Assembly: GCA_947044365.1 (NCBI GenBank)
Contig: OX345641.1
Coordinates: forward strand, 142,501 to 206,500
Reading direction: 5' to 3'
DNA length: 64,000 nt
Source: Petrosia ficiformis
Lineage: Eukaryota; Porifera; Demospongiae; Haplosclerida; Petrosiidae
Part shown: positions 50,301 through 62,100 of the stretch, in pieces
Numbering within the stretch: position 1 is the first letter of the stretch
Layout of the letters: every line of letters starts with the position of its first letter
Translations under genes and position numbers: made by a program
Notes under the pieces: model-generated
What the model saw: only the letters and a program-made list of their open reading frames with translations
Database searches by the model: none
Told to the model about the DNA's origin: nothing

Positions 50301-52578
50301 CCCAAACACCCTGTTACAGATATTTCATTATTCACTACTATTATAAATGTACAAATTCAAGCTACAAGCAGGGTTTCTTCCTGCTGGTATGCAAGACCTT
50401 TATATATACATGTATATATTTATATGCTTGACCATGTGGAAAGCAATCATGAGGATAGCCCTGTGAGTTATAAAAACAAACAAACAAAAACAAACAAAAA
50501 CAATCAAATAAACAAACAAATAAATAAACAAATAAATAAATAAACAAATAAATAAACAAACAAATAAACAAATAAATAAACAAATAAATAAACAAACAAA
50601 TAAACAAACAAATAAACAAATAAATAAACAAACAAATAAATAAACAAACAAATAAACAAATAAACAAATAAATAAACAAATAAATAAACAAACAAATAAA
50701 TAAACAAACAAATAAACAAATAAATAAACAAACAAAAACAATCAAATAAACAAACAAATAAATAAACAAATAAATAAATAAACAAATAAATAAACAAACA
50801 AATAAACAAATAAATAAACAAATAAATAAACAAACAAATAAATAAACAAACAAATAAACAAATAAATAAACAAATAAATAAACAAACAAATAAATAAACA
50901 AACAAATAAACAAACAAATAAACAAATAAATAAACAAATAAATAAACAAACAAATAAACAAACAAATAAACAAACAAATAAACAAACAAATAAACAAATA
51001 AATAAATAAACAAATAAATAAACAAACCTGATCTAGTTTAATACTCAACATTGAATTCCGAGCCTCTCCAATTTGATTCAAATCAATTCTTGATGATGTA
51101 GCAAATCCAGGTGTCATATTACCAGGAGTAACAGACATAGCTCCTGGATATGGTGTCATTAATCCACCATATATCTGCTGACGAGGATCTAGTGAGGAAT
51201 GTGATAATTGGGAGGATGCAGCACGTTGAAGAATAGCGTCGGGTAATGGAGTGTAACTACATATGTGAGAGAAAACAAGATACAGTACATGTGATTGTCA
51301 TGTGATAAACATGTAGATACTGAAAAATGATGTGGTACATTTGTACGTCAGCACATGTGGTTGTCATATGACTATCATACAAGTATCATATGATTATTCA
51401 GCTGAAGGGTATCTAGTGTAACTACATGTAAAAGACAGATGGTACATGTGATTGTCACGCGACTAAAGTCTGCTAATGTAGCACAAATAGACACACATGT
51501 ACATGAAAAGACAACATCCAACACCACGAGTATCATGTGACAATCACATGATTAAGATGGATTTAGTCTTACCGATCTGGTCTAATATGTGCATTCCTTT
51601 GTTTCTTATTACGAGAGTCCCCAACTTCAGGAATATTCAACCATTCATCTTGACCCACACTAGATAACTGACGCTATGAGGTAATATGACATCATGCATG
51701 ATGTCACATGACATTAAACATGTACATGTACCTTCAAATCAGAAAACTGTTGTTGTATTTTTGGTCTTTCTTGTCTGAACTTTTCAATATCTTCTTTGAA
51801 TTTCTTTTCTCTTCTTTCTCTCCTCCTGTCGTCCATTCGTTCATCAATAGTATCATAAACAACATCAGCTTCTCTATCATCAGCATCATAAGGACCAGAG
51901 GAGAATAGACTACCACCATATCCTGAGAACTACCAAGGGATGAGAGAGAGATCATAACATAGTATATATTTATAATATAATCATTGTGTGGATATAGTGT
52001 CGTCCTCTCATTGTCACAATATCAACAGATATATATAATATATGTTCAGTCCACTACTTTTAATAATCACTGAGGACACATAAGTAGCTAAGAGACAGAC
52101 AGTGAATAAATTGATTAAAAGAGTGGAGAGCAACAGATATATTTATGAATGGGTATTAATGTGTATTACAGGTAAGTATGTAGATACATAGATAGAAATA
52201 GATAGATTCACCTCATCATAATTAGCATCATTCAAATCTTCTTCTTCTTCACCTCCTTCATCATCATCATTTTCATGAGGTCGTGCCTTCTTTTGAAGTC
52301 TAGCATGACGTTCATCTCTGTAGAAGAGATGGGTTGAATGATGTCCGATTATCAGACTATATGTACGTATGTGTACTTACGGAACATCAGTTGCATCACG
52401 AGCTGGTCCAATATCTGACCTTGTTGTGAAACCCGTAGCTCTGGAGGTGGAATGGGGCATTAATTAGGGTACACACATGCTACAGTATTTACCCTCTTCC
52501 AAGTCCAGCAACATATCCAGGAGGTGCTGGCTGGTTTATGAAACTCTTTCGTTTCCTAGATATCATAGAGAGGGACAT
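44398..52578 (-). CDS. PRPF6: PRPF6, U5 / tri-snRNP pre-mRNA splicing factor
   Basis: PRPF6 bridges U5 and U4/U6 in the spliceosomal tri-snRNP. The start at 52578 gives [20 protein letters not shown], then the highly conserved N-terminal region ([65 protein letters not shown]). [20 protein letters not shown] precedes a long series of HAT/TPR helices: [109 protein letters not shown] and [20 protein letters not shown]. The last exon has [15 protein letters not shown] and stops at 44398. Nearly every helix pair has its own small exon, and the introns hold six large low-complexity arrays. The intron at 47088-47312 consists almost entirely of duplicated copies of its own acceptor. Confidence 0.96.
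45990..46430. repeat. CATA tetranucleotide microsatellite, about 440 bp
   Basis: A nearly pure CATA run in a PRPF6 intron, with occasional CACA or TATA interruptions. Open frames of about 140-150 codons on the minus strand are artefacts. Confidence 0.97.
47088..47312. repeat. PRPF6 intron made of tandem copies of its own acceptor
   Basis: The true minus-strand acceptor reads ATAATTACAG before exon GGGGATGTCCC (exon ends at 47087). The same boundary, TAATTACAGGGG(A)TGTCCC with small changes, recurs about six times through this 225-bp intron. The copy nearest the donor gives GTATGTTATAGGGGATGTCC immediately after the exon. Decoy acceptors are therefore present in most copies. Confidence 0.9.
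47530..47745. repeat. GAGGAGGAAGA purine tract in a PRPF6 intron
   Basis: Over 200 bp of almost pure purine on the plus strand. It is a long pyrimidine tract in the pre-mRNA and a candidate for triplex (H-DNA) formation. The poly-Glu frame is an artefact. Confidence 0.9.
48180..48352. repeat. ATGGATGGATAGATGAA repeat in a PRPF6 intron
   Basis: GATG/GATA tetranucleotide repeat directly inside the donor of the exon ending at about 48360. Confidence 0.8.
48540..49180. repeat. CAGTA/TAGTA pentanucleotide array, about 640 bp
   Basis: Alternation of CAGTA, TAGTA and CAATATAATA with recurring 35- to 40-bp super-units in a PRPF6 intron. The 228- and 233-codon minus-strand frames (Tyr/Leu/Cys/Thr/Ile only) are artefacts of the repeat. 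Confidence 0.95.
50476..51027. repeat. AAAC/AAAT tetranucleotide array, about 550 bp
   Basis: Mixed CAAA and TAAA units in a PRPF6 intron, with a repeated longer segment around AAACAATCAAATAAACAAAC at 50501 and 50738. The long Phe/Leu/Ile/Cys/Val/Tyr minus-strand frames are artefacts. Confidence 0.95.
51971..52082. mobile_element. Dispersed repeat, copy B (in a PRPF6 intron)
   Basis: Second copy of the element at 36401-36516, in the same orientation relative to the plus strand. It differs by a handful of substitutions and short indels. Confidence 0.7.
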
Positions 52579-52690
52579 GACGACCTGACATAAACAGAGG
52601 AACTTGTAAACTGATAAAATCCCTCCTAAACATAGAACGTCTCGATGTCGTTTTCTATGACGTCATGATCATCATATTATGACATCACAA
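52579..52690. promoter_or_regulatory. Shared bidirectional promoter of PRPF6 and the pseudouridine enzyme
   Basis: 112 bp separate the divergent start codons. TGACGTCA, a perfect cAMP response element/ATF palindrome, lies at 52658-52665, with ATGACATCA as a second near-match at 52679-52687. Use as a promoter is inferred from position. Confidence 0.65.
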
Positions 52691-55101
52691 ATGGCCACGT
52701 GGAACAGATATGGAAGATGGTTGTACTCTGTTGGACAGAAGAATACTATCATCAGATATATCACAAGATGGACACGTGATAGTAGTGAGTATCCTGTTAT
52801 ATATATTTAAAGGATACACTATCATAACTCATAGTAAATATTGGTATCCTCAAACCCATTCCTACCTCTTGAGAATGGGAATTATATTTCATATTAGAAT
52901 CTCAACTACCACAACATATGATAATACATCCTGAAGTGACTGAGGCATTGTCATCACACAAACCACTGGTTGCCTTGGAAACGACTATTATTACACATGG
53001 CATGCCTTATCCTGATAATATCAAGTATGTATAATTATATAACTAATAATGTATGATAATAACGAGTGAATTACAAAGCCATGAAGTGAGGATTCTGTGT
53101 GGTTTTTACAATTATTATAGGACTGCTCTATCAGTTGAAGATGTAGTAAGAAGAAATGGAGTAGTACCAGCTACTATCGGTATTATTAATGGTAGTATAC
53201 ATATAGGTTAGTATATATATCATATACACACTCTAAGATATGTACATGTATGTATATATGTATGTACACTTGTAAGGGAAGTCATTATTAATGGTAGTAT
53301 ACATATAGGTTAGTATATATATCATGTACACACTCTAAGATATGTACATGTATGTATATATGTATGTACACTTGTAAGGGAAGTCATTATTAATGGTAGT
53401 ATACATATAGGTTAGTATATATATCATGTACACACTCTAAGATATGTACATGTATGTATATATGTATGTACAGTTGTAAGTGAAGTCATTATTAATGGTA
53501 GTATACATATAGGTTAGTATATATATCATGTACACACTCTAAGATATGTACATGTATGTATATATGTATGTACACTTGTAAGGGAAGTCATTGTTAATGA
53601 TAGTATACATATAGATTAGTATATACAGGTTAGTACTACATGTATGTACCTTGACAAATTATATAACCAGTTAACTAGGTATAAAACACTGTTAATTAAC
53701 CAGTTAATTAAATATATTGTATCTTGTATTACTTGTTTCTGAAACAGGTTTGACTCGTTCAGAACTTGAATATTTAGCGGATCCAAAAGTTTCTAAATTG
53801 AAAGTATCGAGACGAGATATGGCATTTTGTTTGAGTCAAGTATGTGAGATAAATTAATTATAATTTAATAACTATTAATAACTAGGGTCTCAATGGAGGT
53901 ACTACAGTATCAAGTACTATGATATGTTCACATACAGCTGGTATACCAATATTTATTACTGGTGGGATTGGTGGAGTACACAGAGGAGGACATGACAGTT
54001 AGTTAAAAGAGTTGAATGGACTAACCCATATTATACCTAGGTTAAAAGAGTTGAATGGACTAACCCATATTATACCTAGGTTAAAAGAGTTGAATGGACT
54101 AACCCATATTATACCTAGGTTAAAAGAGTAGAATGGACAAACCCATATTATACCTAGGTTAAAAGAGTTGAATGGACTAACCCATATTATACCTAGGTTA
54201 AAAGAGTTGAATGGACTAACCCATATTATACCTAGGTTAAAAGAGTTGAATGGACTAACCCATATTATACCTAGGTTAAAAGAGTTGAATGGACTAACCC
54301 ATATTATACCTAGGTTAAAAGAGTTGAATGGACTAACCCATATTATACCTAGGTTAAAAGAGTTGAATGGACTAACCCATATTATACCTAGGTTAAAAGA
54401 GTTGAATGGACTAACCCATATTGTACCTAGGTTAAAAGAGTTGAATGGACTAACCCATATTATACCTAGGTTAACATGAAAACACTTCCAAGTGTGTATC
54501 AAGTGCACGATAAATCATATTTTGTGGTATATCTCATGCATTAGTCTACTATATGAACCATTCAATTATGAGGATTAGTATTTAATATTAATACCATTCC
54601 TTTTGAGAATAATTGAGTAGTGTATTTAGACCCTTTAGTACGGTATTCCTCCTAAATTGAATTCCCCCTGAAGGGTCTTAAATTATTGGGTACAGTACTC
54701 GGACCCTTTAGTACAGTATCCTCCTAAATTTAATTCCCCCTCAAGGGTCTTAAATTATTGGGTACAGTACTCAGACCCTTTAGTACAGTATCCTCCTAAA
54801 TTGAATTCCCCCTCAAGGGTCATAAATTATTGGGTACAGTACTCAGACCCTTTAGTACAGTATCCCTCAAGGGTTCTTTCTCACTATACTCCACTCAGTA
54901 CATCTCCTGAACCTAATACATGTAGCTCATCATATTATTATGACACTCTAGTTAATTAACTACTAGTTATTAAAATATTATATACTCTAGCACTAGATAT
55001 CAGTACTGATTTGACTGAACTAGGAAGAACTCCAGTCACTGTTATCTCATCTGGTATCAAATCTATATTAGATATTCCACGAACACTAGAATATCTGGTT
55101 G

Positions 55102-55139
<38 letters not shown>

Positions 55140-57456
55140 AGTTATATAATTGTTAGGAGACACAGGGTGTTGCCGTGGTTACCTATGGAAATAGTAAAGA
55201 ATTTCCGGCTTTTTTCTCTCCTCGTAGTGGAGTTCAGGTAAACCACTAATCTTAATTAGTAATAATAATAATTATTATTATTTATTAGGTTGAATATAAT
55301 CTTGAGACTCCCAAAGAATGTGCTAAATTAATAGGTATAATACTTGTGTACATATAGTTGAGAGATTATTCATCATAATTATATAACTGAGTTTATGAAT
55401 TAAAATATTGATTTAAAACTAGTAATGTGCTTATTATCTAACCCATTTTCTCCTGGAAACCACTGAAATTTGGTATCAAATAAAATCGTTACTATGGATA
55501 CCTGTAACCATAGATACCAATATAATTCGTTACTATAGATACCAATGTACAGTGTCATATGGAGAGTGGTATATTAATAGGTGTACCATTGATACGGTCT
55601 ACTGATAATATGGGATCTATTGTACAAGAAGCTATCGATGAATCATTGAACGAGGCAGAGTTAGTCATGTGATGGTCATGTGATGTGTGTATATGAATAT
55701 TGTTATTAGGTTGAAAGGAGTATATGGTAAAAATGTGACTCCATTTGTTCTGGAAAGAGTTAATAAATTAACACATGGAGAATCACTGAGAGCTAGTATC
55801 CATACGAATACACATATATAAGTGTGTAATATACATGTACATGTATCAGTGTATGATATACATGTACATGTATAAGTGTGTGATATACATGTACATGTAT
55901 AAGTATGTAATATACATGTATCAGTGTGTGATATACATGTACATGTATCAGTGTGTAATATACATGTACATGTATAAGTGTGTGATATACATGTACATAT
56001 ATAAGTGTGTAATATACATGTACATGTATCAGTGTGTAATATACATGTACATGTATAAGTGTGTAATATACATGTACATGTATAAGTGTGTAATATACAT
56101 GTACATGTATCAGTGTGTAATATACATGTACATGTATAAGTGTGTGATATACATGTACATGTATCAGTGTATGATATACATGTACATGTATAAGTGTGTA
56201 ATATACATGTACATGTATAAGTGTGTAATATACATGTACATGTATAAGTGTGTAATATACATGTACATGTATCAATGTGTGATATACATGTACATGTATA
56301 AGTGTGTAATATACATGTACATGTATAAGTGTGTAATATACATGTACATGTATCAGTGTGTAATATACATGTACATGTATAAGTGTGTGATATACATGTA
56401 CATGTATCAGTGTATGATATACATGTACATGTATAAGTGTGTAATATACATGTACATGTATAAGTGTGTAATATACATGTACATGTATCAGTGTGTGATA
56501 TACATGTACATGTATAAGTGTGTAATATACATGTACATGTATAAGTGTGTAATATACATGTACATGTATACGTGTAATATACATGTACATGTAAGTGTAT
56601 ACCCATATATTACATTCTTAACTCCATTATTAATCAGATATTGATCTAATACATAATAATGCTGATATTGGTAGTCTAATATCACTAGAATTATCAAAAC
56701 TACAATCAATTAATAATATATTAAATAATAATAATAATACATCAGAGAATATATCAACTAGTAATATAATAATTAATAAACCAGTGAGTGATTAGTATAT
56801 CATAATGTGTTATTATTATTATTATTATTATCATCATCAGGTAGTAGTCATTGGAGCTGCTATTATGGATTTTATAATAAAAGTGAAGAGTAGGACTATC
56901 ATGGTAAAATTATTATAAATATAAATAAAATTTTATGTGTTATTATTATCATGTGATAGAATGAAGCTACTAATAAAGGATCATTAAGAACCAGTTATGG
57001 AGGAGTGGGTAGAAACATAGCAGGTATGAGGAAATGAGGTAACACCCTATCATTATGTATCATTATAGAGTCACTAGGTTGTGATCCGAGGTAACACCCT
57101 ATCATTGTATATCATTATAGAGTCACTAATGAGATTTGGTTGTGATCCTTTACTCATATCTATGACTGGTACTGATACTAATGGTGATAATATTATTAGT
57201 CATATGACTCAATTAGGAATGGTATGTAGTTGTATCTTTCTGTTTATCTATATCTCTATTTAAGTATCTATTTAATCTATATACATTGTCCTGCCCATAC
57301 TGGTTGGGAATAACCACCTCTCAGATAATGCATATGTAGGCTACTGAGACAGTACTAAGTACACACATGTATATACTGGATAAACGGCACTAAATGCAAT
57401 GTAGAACCCAACCACCACTCTAAATATCCTGAGCAGAACACTGTATATACATGTAC

Positions 57457-57502
<46 letters not shown>

Positions 57503-58208
57503 CAGAATACGTCTGGTATATACAGATGTTCAGATGTCCCATCATCCACATACAGTGCTGTTCTTGATGGAACAGGTGAACTATACTGTGGTATTGGTGA
57601 TATTAATATTGAGGAGTATCTTGATAATACCTGGGTTTGTGGTAATTATAGACCTCATATACATTTATATATTATCATGTATCATTATATATATAATTAT
57701 TATCATAATTATTATAATTATTATATATTATCAGTGCGATTGTCTATTCTTTTCATCAGATTAATAAATTTACAGATATAATTCAGTCTTCATCTCTAGT
57801 GTGTGTGGATGGTAATATACATATTAATATAATGAGACATGTGTTTAACATGTGCTATGACACTGGAGTACCAAGTAAGATATTCATCACTATGTACGGT
57901 AGGATATTCTTAGTAATCTCTAGTAATCCATTAACATAATGAGACATGTGTTTAACATGTGCTATGATGTTGGAGTACCAAGTAAGACATTCATCACTAT
58001 GTATTGTAGGATATTCTTAGTAATCTCTAGTAATCTATTAATATAATGAGACGTGTTTAACATGTGCTATTGTGTTGGAGTACCAAGTAACTATGGTGTA
58101 TGATAATTTAATAATTATAATCGATTTTAATATAATTAGAGTATGGTTTGAATGTCAAGTCAAACCATTCACTAATGATGGTTGTAATATCTAGTAATCT
58201 ACATTGTA

Positions 58209-58239
<31 letters not shown>

Positions 58240-59040
58240 TATTATAGTATGGTTTGAACCAACTTGTATTCAGAAATCAGTGAAACCATTCATTAGTAAT
58301 GTTCATCATATGATAACATATACTTCACCAAATATATACGAACTGATGAGAATGAATCAAGAAATGACAGGACATGAAGTAGATGAAAATATATCTAGTA
58401 TGTGTCTGTATGTGTGTACACGGTATTGTATGTATGTATGTATGTGTGTATGTATGTGTGTATGTATGTATGTATGTATGTATGTACGTATGTATGCATG
58501 TATTTATGTGGTATTGTATAATTGGTTACAGATATTAGTAGAGATGAAAAGGTTGAACTATCAATATCATTATCACAACCTATCATTCATCACATACCAC
58601 ATATACTGGTAACTCTTGGAAGAGATGGTGTTCTCTATATCAGTAGAGATGAAGGAAAAGGGTTTTGGTATCCTGCCACACCCACAGAGTTAAATATAAA
58701 TACTGTTATTAATGTAACTGGAGCAGGTGATAGGTGAGTGTAGAATAATAATAATCACATATGTACAGTCCCGCTGAGAATGCCATTCATCCATCTGTTC
58801 ATCCACCCACCCATCCATCCATCCACCCACCCATCCATCCATCCATCTATTCACAGTATGGTAGGTGGTATTATATCAGATCTAATACGTAACAAGTCAA
58901 TGGATCATGCTATCAAGACAGGTCTGAAAGCTGCTTACTGTTCTCTTCAGTCACCTGACACAGTGTCACATGATCTCTCACCAAATCAATTTTTAACCAG
59001 AGAATGGTTGGAATTAGAACCCAAAAGTTTCAAATTATAG
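52691..59040 (+). CDS. Bifunctional pseudouridine-5'-phosphate glycosidase / PfkB-family kinase
   Basis: This is a fusion of the two steps of pseudouridine breakdown. The C-terminal kinase should phosphorylate pseudouridine, and the N-terminal PsuG-like glycosidase should split the product into uracil and ribose-5-phosphate. Exon 1 (52691-52784) encodes an Arg-rich N-terminus without acids ([18 protein letters not shown]), a plausible mitochondrial presequence. Glycosidase motifs are [79 protein letters not shown] and [14 protein letters not shown]...[13 protein letters not shown]. The kinase has [52 protein letters not shown] and the PfkB signature NVTGAGDSMVGG (anion hole and catalytic Asp). 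The stop is at 59040. Eukaryotic fusions of this layout are known. Introns hold five tandem arrays and three duplicated splice junctions. Confidence 0.93.
53189..53640. repeat. 103-bp tandem repeat of exon end plus donor site
   Basis: The exon ends TAATGGTAGTATACATATAG at 53206, followed by donor GTTAGT. That exon end plus donor is repeated three more times at about 103-bp spacing, near-identical over the full unit, and a final copy is diverged. Confidence 0.93.
54001..54475. repeat. 39-bp minisatellite GTTAAAAGAGTTGAATGGAC
   Basis: Twelve nearly identical copies start within a few bases of the donor site at 54000. The 39-bp period is a multiple of three, which creates long repetitive frames on both strands. 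Confidence 0.95.
54620..54880. repeat. About 80-bp tandem repeat with GACCCTTTAGTACAGTATCC
   Basis: Three full copies and one partial copy. Within a unit, AGACCCTTTAGTAC and CCCTCAAGGGTCT form an imperfect inverted repeat. Confidence 0.88.
55810..56595. repeat. 27-bp minisatellite GTGTGTAATATACATGTACA
   Basis: About 29 copies of a 27-bp unit containing ATACATGTACATGTAT, with A/G and A/C variants arranged in a longer repeating order. The 265- to 313-codon frames on both strands are artefacts. Confidence 0.96.
57024..57120. repeat. Duplicated acceptor and exon start in the kinase half
   Basis: The real exon starts at 57121 with AGTCACTAATGAG. A copy of its acceptor and start (ATCATTATAG then AGTCACTAGGTTGTGATCC) lies 53 bp upstream and ends in GAGGTAAC, a donor-like site. 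This leaves a potential 22-nt cryptic exon inside the intron. Confidence 0.85.
57831..58195. repeat. Duplicated exon end (x2) and exon start in one intron of the kinase half
   Basis: The exon end AATGAGACATGTGTTTAACA...GGAGTACCAA with donor GTAAG (57875) is repeated at about 57938 and 58045 with changes. Further down, at 58138-58190, TTAGAGTATGGTTTGAA and ACCATTCACTAATGATG mimic the acceptor and start of the next exon (58248), with an internal deletion. Confidence 0.88.
58430..58500. repeat. TATG microsatellite in the kinase gene
   Basis: A short GTATGTAT run in the intron after the exon ending at about 58399. Confidence 0.8.
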
Positions 59041-59182
59041 TATTTTGTACAAAAAAAATCAAATCTATTTTGTTTTTGATAACATTAAATATGAAATCTC
59101 CAATAATGATTGATTTTAAAATCAGTGCGTCTGTCTAACTCCTGCTTTCTCTTCCTTTGAGCAACAAGAATGTAATAAATAC

Positions 59183-62100
59183 TCAGAGAATGTGTGTATC
59201 TGTCAATGCACCTGTATAACAAATATAGTCACAAAACATTACTAATCACAGAACATTACTAGTCACAAAACATTACTAGTCACAAAACATTACTAATCAC
59301 AGAACATTACTAGTCACAAAACATTACTAATCACTAGTCACAAAACATTACTAGTCACAAAACATTACTAATCACTAGTCACAAAACATTACTAGTCACA
59401 AAACATTACTAATCACTAGTCACAAAACATTACTAATCACAAAACATTACTAATCACTAGTCACAAAACATTACTAGTCACAAAACATTACTAATCACTA
59501 GTCACAAAACATTACTAGTCACAAAACATCACTAGTCACAAAACATTGCTGTTGCAAAAAATAGTAAATTATATTCAAAATTTAATAGTACTCACCCAAC
59601 ATATCTTTAGCTATTCTTGTCAGAGCTGGGATCTCTTGTTTCCTCAATACCTCACAGTACGATATTAATGTTTCTGGTTTATTGGAGACTCTGAGTGATC
59701 TCTCGATCTCATTTAGCAGTTTACTGGCTTTTTGATAACGAGACAGATTTGTAGTAATGACATCATCTTTAACTTGATATGATATTAAATCAACTGATGA
59801 GAGATCATTAGCTAATCTCTCTGTGTCTGATATTACACCCAACATTTCAGACATGTGTCTCTTGAATATATTAAACAGAGAATGGTCTAGAAAAGTGAAA
59901 CAAAAGATATTATATATCATCTTGTGTGTTAGTATATGTAGTGATTTGATGAGGTTGTATGAGAGGATGAAGTTACATTAGTCTTAATACCTGTAGTGAG
60001 ATGACAAACACTGTACTGTGATGAACCTGAGGTATTAGAAGACTTAGATGATAATCATACATACTACTAGAAGAATGCTATGAATATCATTATAGATTAT
60101 GATGAAATCATAACATCAAGCCCGCTGCTTACACACGGACTTTATTGATTAAATACACTTGCAAGTAATAGTGGAAATTATAATTTAATTGGTCATATAA
60201 GTTGTTATGTCTGTATTGTACTTGTACTAATTATAATCCGTATCCTTATACTGTCTATTAGATACACAAAAAAAGGGCAATAATATTTTAATTAAATCAT
60301 TTTAGGTTTCCAAACCTTCTTTGTGCATCTTATATGAGACATTGGACATGATAATTCATTTTAGTACAAGTATCTTGTATCATGCAGTTACAACAACCTG
60401 TATGACTAATTGAATTATAATTGCTTGCGCTAACCAATAAATTTGTTATTTTAACAATTCTATTTTTGCAGTGCACTAACCTATCCAACATGACATGTCA
60501 GGTGTTACTGGTCCATTATTATGGTGACACTGAACCATTGTTTGGTCTTCTGACAGGACACAATAGTGATCATCAGTATCACAGAGACGACAACGAAAAC
60601 CGATTTCAGGAAACTTTATACATGTGTGTTCAAACCTCTTCACTACCCTTTCGACTGCATCACTGGTAATCTCTTGAAGCTTCGAGCAATACTTCGTAGT
60701 GGTGCAGGAATAACAGATTTCTATCCATCTCTTTCTGTTTACTAGTTTCAGAAAACCTGGTATTTTCATTTTGGCTACTGTTACTTGTATCACATCACAA
60801 CACTGGTTAACTTGATCTCTTAACTCAAAATACAGCTTGTCTCCACTTTCTTGTTGCATTAACTCAACAACAAAAGTGAGAAAGAAACCATGAGGTAGAA
60901 TCTGTCCATCCCATGAGTATACAAGAGGATCACATTCCAGCTTGAATGAGGAATTGTCGGAAGGAGGCTCAAGTGACAACGCACTCGGTAGAAAGTAGTT
61001 ATCATATCCAACATGAACAGCAATCTTGAGACACTCCAGTAACTTCAGGAATTCATCATCATTAAATTCTTTACAGTTGGAAACATCTTTGAAGACAGTA
61101 CGTAAAAAGGACTTGTTAAACATTCCTTTCTCTCTCAATCTATCATATGGTGCTGTACAACGACGTCTTGTAGTAATAAACGAGGCTGTGATTAACCTGG
61201 ATAATCTACCAATGAGTGGATCCATTTTAGTGAATATCAGGTCAGGAACATCATCTGGGTTGTAAAGAAGTAACCCAACTTTATTCAAATACTTCAGAGC
61301 TTCCTCAACATCACTCCTTCCCATTCCGAGTATTTCTCCTGTCTTGTAGCATTCTGATTTTCGAACAACACCCCCTGTTTTGTCTAAATCAAGGTGGAAT
61401 GCAAGCCACTTCAAAGGTACATCCACCTCATTTCCGGTTTCCTCTGCTGCCTCTAGAATACAGTCTTGAAGCTCTTCAGTGTATTGTTGGCGTTCCTCTC
61501 CTTTTGGAGCCATAGCATTCACAGCAAAGATTACCTCATCTTTGGACTTACGAATGAGAACACGACTGTACTTTTGATGTATCTTTGTCAGCTCTTTGTT
61601 GATCTTTTTAAGTATTGCTTCACCATTGATTCCCAGCTTATCTTTGTGTGTGCCAACTACCATCACCTTGGGTTGAAACATGCCGGAAGTTGCCTGGGCT
61701 TCTGCAATTTGACAAGCCCTTTCTATAATCTCTCGATTAGAAAGCGTCAACTGATCTGGAAGTGTATATACATCTTCTCCTTTAATGTAATAACGAAATT
61801 TTGGCTTATCATCAAGCCCTTCATCGAGACGTGTCACTACTATGTGAAGAGATTCGTTACGATACAGAAGAGGAAGTACATCTTGAAACTGTGGCTGACC
61901 CCCAGAATCAATCAAGGTGATCCAATCGACATCAAATATCTCAGACGATGGTTCTACTTGTTCAGCCAGCTGTTCCTTGATAGATTGTAAAGCTTCTGAA
62001 TTATTTGTATTGAGAGGAGGCTCACTCACAGATTCAACAGGTACAGAATATTGTGATTCCTGTGATGAAATAAATACATGTATATAAACACATAATTGTA

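Noticed and set aside
50362..51159. 265-codon frame with a hydrophobic Phe/Leu/Ile/Cys run, resembling a membrane protein
   Set aside because: The run is an AAAC/AAAT tetranucleotide array. Only the first part (51159-51028, minus) is a true PRPF6 exon.
55665..56644. Open frames of 265-313 codons on both strands
   Set aside because: They come from a 27-bp minisatellite whose length is a multiple of three, so no stop arises. The repeat is intronic in the pseudouridine enzyme gene.
61466..61990. 174-codon plus-strand frame
   Set aside because: Antisense shadow of the Roc-COR-like exon, which has clear GTPase motifs on the minus strand.
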